Shown: one piece after another, positions 59,890 to 64,000 of the stretch | Position numbering within the stretch: position 1 is the stretch's first letter | Layout of the letters: each line of letters starts with the position of its first letter | NCBI GenBank assembly: GCA_035292685.1 | Contig: DATDPP010000040.1 | Span: 62,001-126,000, forward strand | Source of the DNA: JALYNX01 sp035292685 | Lineage (GTDB): Bacteria; Actinomycetota; Acidimicrobiia; Spongiisociales; ZC4RG35 | Direction: 5' to 3' | Length of the DNA: 64,000 nucleotides | Made by a program: the position numbers and the translations under genes | The notes under the pieces: generated by a model | Databases searched by the model: none | What the model saw: only the letters and a program-made list of their open reading frames with translations | What the model was told of the DNA's origin: nothing

Positions 59890-60818
59890 TCGGCGGGTGG
59901 TACCACCTCGGGCACGGGCTCGGCCTGCCAGGTCCCGAACTTCTTGTTCACCTCGACCACCGCTCCGGCCGCCGTCTCCAGAAGCCAGTCGTTGGAGGCC
60001 GGTGTCGCGGCTTGGTTGAGAAGCAAGTCGATGATCTCCTCCTCGGTTGGCAATTCCCCTGGCTGGGCCTCGGTGCGCTTGGAAACAAGCAGGATGTGAT
60101 AACCGAACTCTGACAGGACCGGGTCGGTGGGCACGCCCAACTCGGCGGCCAATGCGGCCGTGGCGAACTCGGGGACATAACCGCCCGCCACCTGACACCC
60201 GAGGTCCCCACCCTGAGCCCCGCTGCCGGTGTCGGTTGACAGTTCCGTGGCCAGGTCGGCGAACTCCTCACCACCCCCGATTCTGGTCAGTACCTCCTGG
60301 GCCTCGGCTTCGGTCGCCACCAGGATGTGGGACGCGCAAACCTCGGTGAGATCGGCGGAAGACTGCTCCATTTGGGCGTCTATCTCCTCCTGACTAGGAG
60401 GCGGCAGATCGGCCTGGATCTCCTCGAGGATGGCGGCCTCGATCAGCGTCTGATGGGCGACCTGTTGCAAGAGAAGCTCGGTGACCTCGCTCGCCTCGAG
60501 GTATTCCTCGCGTGTCTGACCCTCGGATAGCTGGCCGGCAATTATCTCATCAGCCTGAGCGGCGATCTCCTCCTCGGTGAAGGTGATCCCGAAATCGGCC
60601 TCTGCCTGACGGGAGAAGATGTCGAGGGTGATGTTGAACAACAGGTACTTGGCGAAATCCTCCTTCGAGATGACGGCGTCGTCAGGCTTGTTGTACAGGG
60701 CTTCGACATCACCGACGGTCACCTCGTTGCCGTCAACCGTCGCCGCCACCTCGTTGCTGCCCCCACATGCCACCAGTGAGAGGGCGCACACGATCACGAG
60801 AGATGAGAGTTTCTTCAA
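59886..60818 (-). CDS. PpiC/SurA-like peptidyl-prolyl isomerase lipoprotein
   Basis: A 310-residue exported lipoprotein. From TTG at 60818 the signal is KKLSSLVIVCALSLVACGG, with lipobox LVAC. A SurA/PrsA-like N-terminal helical region follows, then a parvulin domain near residues 165-260: ASHILVATEAEAQEVL, GGEEFADLATELSTD, GGDLGCQVAGGYVPEF and LSEFGYHILLV. It probably helps fold secreted proteins at the membrane surface. The TTG was chosen because AAAGGA precedes it by six bases. It ends overlapping mazG. Confidence 0.88.
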   Translation of the reverse strand: MKKLSSLVIVCALSLVACGGSNEVAATVDGNEVTVGDVEALYNKPDDAVISKEDFAKYLLFNITLDIFSRQAEADFGITFTEEEIAAQADEIIAGQLSEGQTREEYLEASEVTELLLQQVAHQTLIEAAILEEIQADLPPPSQEEIDAQMEQSSADLTEVCASHILVATEAEAQEVLTRIGGGEEFADLATELSTDTGSGAQGGDLGCQVAGGYVPEFATAALAAELGVPTDPVLSEFGYHILLVSKRTEAQPGELPTEEEIIDLLLNQAATPASNDWLLETAAGAVVEVNKKFGTWQAEPVPEVVPPAE

Positions 60819-60899
60819 GAGAGATCCTTTATAGGAGTGGAGAAAGAGAGTTTGCGAGATGGTAGAGGTTTGACGCATCTAGTAGCACCCCGCGAGCCG
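60819..60899 (-). promoter_or_regulatory. promoter/leader region of the PpiC-mazG unit
   Basis: On the minus strand TATAAA (60828-60833) overlaps the Shine-Dalgarno AAAGGA (60825-60830), just before the TTG at 60816-60818. If the TATAAA is a -10 box the transcript would be leaderless; if not, the region is only the gap after mfd. A Shine-Dalgarno and a -10 box cannot both be used here, so one of the two readings is wrong. Confidence 0.35.
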
Positions 60900-63800
60900 C
60901 TACCCGTCCCCAGGCGGCCACATTTGGGCGATGAATTGGGAAAGCCCCGGCACCAGGGGCGCCGGCGCCGGGATGAAGATGAGGCCCTCCGCGGCGCGGA
61001 GCACAGCACGTGGCTGAAGGCGTCTGAGACGCACCTCTTGGGAAGGCTTGAGGTCCACCGGGCCCAACCTGATCTCATGACGGAGTTTCACCATCTCCTC
61101 GAGCCCGACCCGCAGGGCGTCCACGCGGAGCCGGGCAAGCTCGACCAGCACCAAAGCGGCGGGTGGCAGCGGCCCGAACCGGTCCACCCACTCGGCCGCG
61201 ACGTCATCCACCTCGAGATGAGTGGAAGTGCCCGCCAGCCGTCGATAGGCCTCGAGCCGAAGCTCCTGTTCGGGGATATAGGCCTCGGGCAGATGGGCAT
61301 CGACCGGGAGATCGATCCGGACCTCGTAGGGAACCTCGCTCGGGACGACTCTCCCCTCCAACTCCGAAACAGCGTCCGCGACCAGTTCGGCGTACAACTC
61401 GAACCCGACGGCCGCGATGTGGCCGCTTTGGACTTCGCCGAGAATCGACCCGGCCCCTCTGATCTCGAGATCCCTCAAAGCGAGTTGGAACCCGGATCCC
61501 AGATCGGTTGCCTCGCCGATCGCCTCGAGCCGGCGATGGGCCTCCTCAGTGAGACTGCGATCCCGGGGATGAAACAAATACGCATAAGCCCGCTGACTGG
61601 AGCGGCCAACCCGGCCCCGAAGCTGATAGAGCTGGGCCAGTCCCAGAAGATCGGCGCGCTCCACGATGAGAGTGTTCACCTGGGGCAGATCGAGGCCGGA
61701 TTCGATGATGGTGGTCGACACCATGACGTCGTATTCGCGATTCCAGAAGTCGATCATCACCTGTTCGAGCTGTCCCTCCGACATCTGACCGTGGGCTACC
61801 GCGTATCGGGCGTCTGGAGCCAACTCGCGGAGATGGGCGACCGCCCGATCGATCGATTGCACCCGGTTGTGCACATAGAAGATCTGGCCTTCCCGGAGTA
61901 GTTCGCGCCGAATCGCCGCCGACACCGCCTGATCGTCGAAAGGCCCGACATAGGTGAGAATCGGATGACGGTCCTCGGGGGCCGTCCTGATGTGGGAGAC
62001 GTCCCGGATCCCGGTCAGAGCCATCTCCAGCGTGCGCGGGATCGGAGTTGCGGTCAGGGTCAGGACGTCGACCCCCAACTTCAACTCCTTGAGAGCGTCC
62101 TTGGCGGTCACTCCGAACCGTTGCTCTTCGTCGATCACCAACAAGCCGAGCTCCTTGAACCGGATGTCTTCGGACAGAAGTCGGTGGGTCCCGATCACCA
62201 CGTCGACCTCACCCGTTGCGAGTGCAGCGACGACCCGATCCTGCTGTCTCGGGGTGAGAAACCTGGAGAGGGCCTCGACCCGCACCGGGTAGGGCGCAAA
62301 CCGCTCGGAGAAGGTTTGCTGATGCTGTTGGACGAGAAGGGTTGTCGGGCACAGAATGGCCACTTGTTTGCCGGACTCGACCGCCTTGAAGGCGGCGCGG
62401 ATCGCGACTTCCGTCTTGCCGAAGCCGACATCACCGAAGACCAGCCGGTCCATTGGCTTGTCGTTCTGCATGTCGGCTTTGACCTCGACGATGGAGCGAA
62501 GCTGGTCGGGTGTCTCTTCGTAGGGGAAGGCGCCTTCCATCTCGACCTGCCAAGGGGAATCCAGGGCATAGGCGTGGCCTACGGCGGCGGCTCGCAACCG
62601 ATGCAGCTCGACCACGCGTTGGGCCACGGCGGCCACGGCCTTGCGAACCCGCGCCTTTTGGTCTGACCAATCCTTTCCCCCCATCCGCGACACCCTGGGA
62701 GTCTCCCCACCGGTGTACCTGGTGACTGCAGCCAACTGGTCGACAGGCACATAGAGACGGTCGGCGCCGGCGTAGGCGATGATCAGGTAGTCCCGTTCCA
62801 CGCCCACCATCGTCCTCGACACCAGGCCCTCGAACCTGCCGATCCCGTGTTGGTGATGCACCACGTAGTCACCCTCGGTGAGGTCGCGGTACTGGTGGGT
62901 CAGGGCAGCCCGGGTCCGGCCTACCCGGCGGTGGGCCCGGCGGCGACCGGCGATCTCCTGTTCCCCCAGGACGGCAACCCCGAGACCGGGCGCCACGAAT
63001 CCCCGATGGATCCCAACCGGGACGATGGCCGCCCTCGGATTGACGAGCGAGTCGAGACGTTCCAGGACCAGGCCGTGCTCGCCCAGGGCGCTTGCCACCC
63101 GGTCGGCAGCCGCCACCCCGTCCATCGCCACCACCGTGATCATTCCCCGTTCCAAAAGACGTCCCAGCCCTCTAGCCACGGCCTCCGGATCGCCAGGAGT
63201 TGCATCGAGGCCCCGCACCTCCAGCACTGGATCCGAGGGGCCGGTCGGGGCGGCGGGGACCCGAAGATGTGCCCGATCCCGAAGTCTCTCCTCCAGGTCG
63301 AGAAACAAGGCGGGGTGCTCACCGGCCGCCGGGGCCTGCTCGCCCCAGGTCGGGGCGAGAGCTCGCGCCAGCTCGGTTTCCTCCTTGATCAGCTCACGCG
63401 ACCTGTCCAGGGCTCGGGAGGGCTCGATGACGACGAGCCGTATTCCCTTGGGGATGTCGTCGATCAGCGAGATGGGATCGGCCAGCCAGGGCAGCCACGA
63501 TTCGATACCGGGAAAGAGCTGGCCCTCGGCGACGCGGTCCCAAGTAGACGCCGCCCATTGCTCGGAGGCAACGAGCCCAAAGGCGCGCTCGGCCAGGGAA
63601 CCACCGGGACGAACTTCTCGGGCGGGGTAGGCGACCAACCGATCGATGGGATCCTCGGAGCGCTGGGTCGCGACCGAAATGAGGCGGATGTCCTCGACGG
63701 TGTCGCCGAAGAAATCGAGGCGAACCGGCTCTTCGGCCTGGGCCGGGAACACGTCGACGATCCCACCACGGACCGCAAACTCACCCCTGCCTTCGACCCG

Positions 63801-64000
63801 ATCCGTCCTCGAGTATCCCAGATCGGCCAGGTCGCGCACCAGGTGGTCGAGAGGGACTTCCTCTTCCCGAGCCAGGCTCAGAGGATCGGGGCTCGATGGG
63901 CTGAGTCGTTGAATCGCGCTGCGGACGCTGGCGACCACCACCCCCGGGCCACCACCCCGGGCGAGGCGGTGCCGGGCCGCGGCCCGACGAGCCATGGTGG
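60900..64000 (-). CDS. mfd: transcription-repair coupling factor, N-terminus missing
   Basis: About 1030 residues of Mfd are present; the beginning lies past the right edge. Visible in order: the UvrB-homology region (VRGGIVDVFPAQAEEPVRLDFFGD), the RNA-polymerase-interacting domain (LTEGDYVVHHQHGIGRFEGL), the translocase with Walker A FGDVGFGKTEVA, DEEQRFGV, TLTATPIPRTL, and STTIIESGLDLPQVNT, and the C-terminal domain with the TRCF fold. Mfd removes stalled RNA polymerase and recruits UvrA. It precedes the PpiC-mazG unit. It is complete at its C-terminal end. Confidence 0.96.
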   Translation of the reverse strand, partial: TMARRAAARHRLARGGGPGVVVASVRSAIQRLSPSSPDPLSLAREEEVPLDHLVRDLADLGYSRTDRVEGRGEFAVRGGIVDVFPAQAEEPVRLDFFGDTVEDIRLISVATQRSEDPIDRLVAYPAREVRPGGSLAERAFGLVASEQWAASTWDRVAEGQLFPGIESWLPWLADPISLIDDIPKGIRLVVIEPSRALDRSRELIKEETELARALAPTWGEQAPAAGEHPALFLDLEERLRDRAHLRVPAAPTGPSDPVLEVRGLDATPGDPEAVARGLGRLLERGMITVVAMDGVAAADRVASALGEHGLVLERLDSLVNPRAAIVPVGIHRGFVAPGLGVAVLGEQEIAGRRRAHRRVGRTRAALTHQYRDLTEGDYVVHHQHGIGRFEGLVSRTMVGVERDYLIIAYAGADRLYVPVDQLAAVTRYTGGETPRVSRMGGKDWSDQKARVRKAVAAVAQRVVELHRLRAAAVGHAYALDSPWQVEMEGAFPYEETPDQLRSIVEVKADMQNDKPMDRLVFGDVGFGKTEVAIRAAFKAVESGKQVAILCPTTLLVQQHQQTFSERFAPYPVRVEALSRFLTPRQQDRVVAALATGEVDVVIGTHRLLSEDIRFKELGLLVIDEEQRFGVTAKDALKELKLGVDVLTLTATPIPRTLEMALTGIRDVSHIRTAPEDRHPILTYVGPFDDQAVSAAIRRELLREGQIFYVHNRVQSIDRAVAHLRELAPDARYAVAHGQMSEGQLEQVMIDFWNREYDVMVSTTIIESGLDLPQVNTLIVERADLLGLAQLYQLRGRVGRSSQRAYAYLFHPRDRSLTEEAHRRLEAIGEATDLGSGFQLALRDLEIRGAGSILGEVQSGHIAAVGFELYAELVADAVSELEGRVVPSEVPYEVRIDLPVDAHLPEAYIPEQELRLEAYRRLAGTSTHLEVDDVAAEWVDRFGPLPPAALVLVELARLRVDALRVGLEEMVKLRHEIRLGPVDLKPSQEVRLRRLQPRAVLRAAEGLIFIPAPAPLVPGLSQFIAQMWPPGDG

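Overview
The window is chromosomal DNA from a high-GC Gram-positive bacterium, most likely an actinomycetote and possibly an uncultured Acidimicrobiia-like lineage. The evidence is strong G/C third-position bias, many GTG/TTG starts, the run mfd / PpiC lipoprotein / mazG / eno / FtsB-like / DUF501 / Ppx, a DUF222-HNH gene, a gatCAB operon and a separate LapA-type protein. The phylum assignment is inferred from gene content; no rRNA gene is present. Genes are dense, and at least fifteen neighbouring pairs share the 4-base stop/start overlap (ATGA, GTGA or TTGA). I see no prophage, IS element, CRISPR array or rRNA operon.

Bases 1-4140 hold transporters (YdcZ-type DMT, EamA-type, UMF1/Atg22-type MFS), a HIT protein and a lipoprotein PQQ-type sugar dehydrogenase. 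Bases 4150-10714 look like a cell-surface locus: a LapA protein, a 63-residue membrane peptide, a methyltransferase whose N-terminal domain carries a protein-kinase-like active-site pattern, and two large membrane sulfatase-like proteins facing each other. Bases 10829-16546 carry a small acidic protein, an aminotransferase, an alcohol dehydrogenase, a second UMF1-type MFS, an ADP-ribosylglycohydrolase-like protein that has lost its metal-binding signatures, and a diacylglycerol-kinase-like protein. Bases 16550-20096 are two overlapping dynamin-like GTPases followed by an MscS channel.

Bases 20136-30293 form an aromatic-catabolism island: LigB-type extradiol dioxygenase, MarR regulator, HpaE-like dehydrogenase, organomercurial-lyase-like protein, succinate-semialdehyde-type dehydrogenase, acetoacetate-decarboxylase-family protein, PLP amino-acid decarboxylase, SnoaL-like protein, P450 and FAH-family hydrolase. 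The set resembles a homoprotocatechuate meta-cleavage route fed from aromatic amino acids. A shared sequence element occurs at three places in the island, next to the dioxygenase, the regulator and the P450/FAH pair.

Bases 30839-32612 hold OsmC, an ArsR-family sensor with a CC...CxC cysteine set and, divergent from it, a very short gene for a 19-residue cysteine-rich peptide (MTIHEDPSGCCGGGGCCCC) with its own ribosome binding site, operator-like repeats and terminator-like hairpin. A [4Fe-4S] PD-(D/E)XK nuclease follows. I consider the peptide the best candidate for an undescribed system.

Bases 32714-45863 are mostly housekeeping: VanW protein, pyk, gatB-gatA-gatC, dapE-dapD, ligA, mnmA and cysteine desulfurase. 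Bases 45920-52236 contain a SRPBCC protein, enoyl-CoA hydratase, methyltransferase, DUF222-HNH protein, PadR regulator and the molybdate importer modABC. Bases 52253-64000 carry a GNAT/ADP-forming acyl-CoA synthetase fusion, a tRNA-Leu(UAA), and the Ppx, DUF501, FtsB-like, eno, mazG, PpiC and mfd cluster, with mfd running off the right end.
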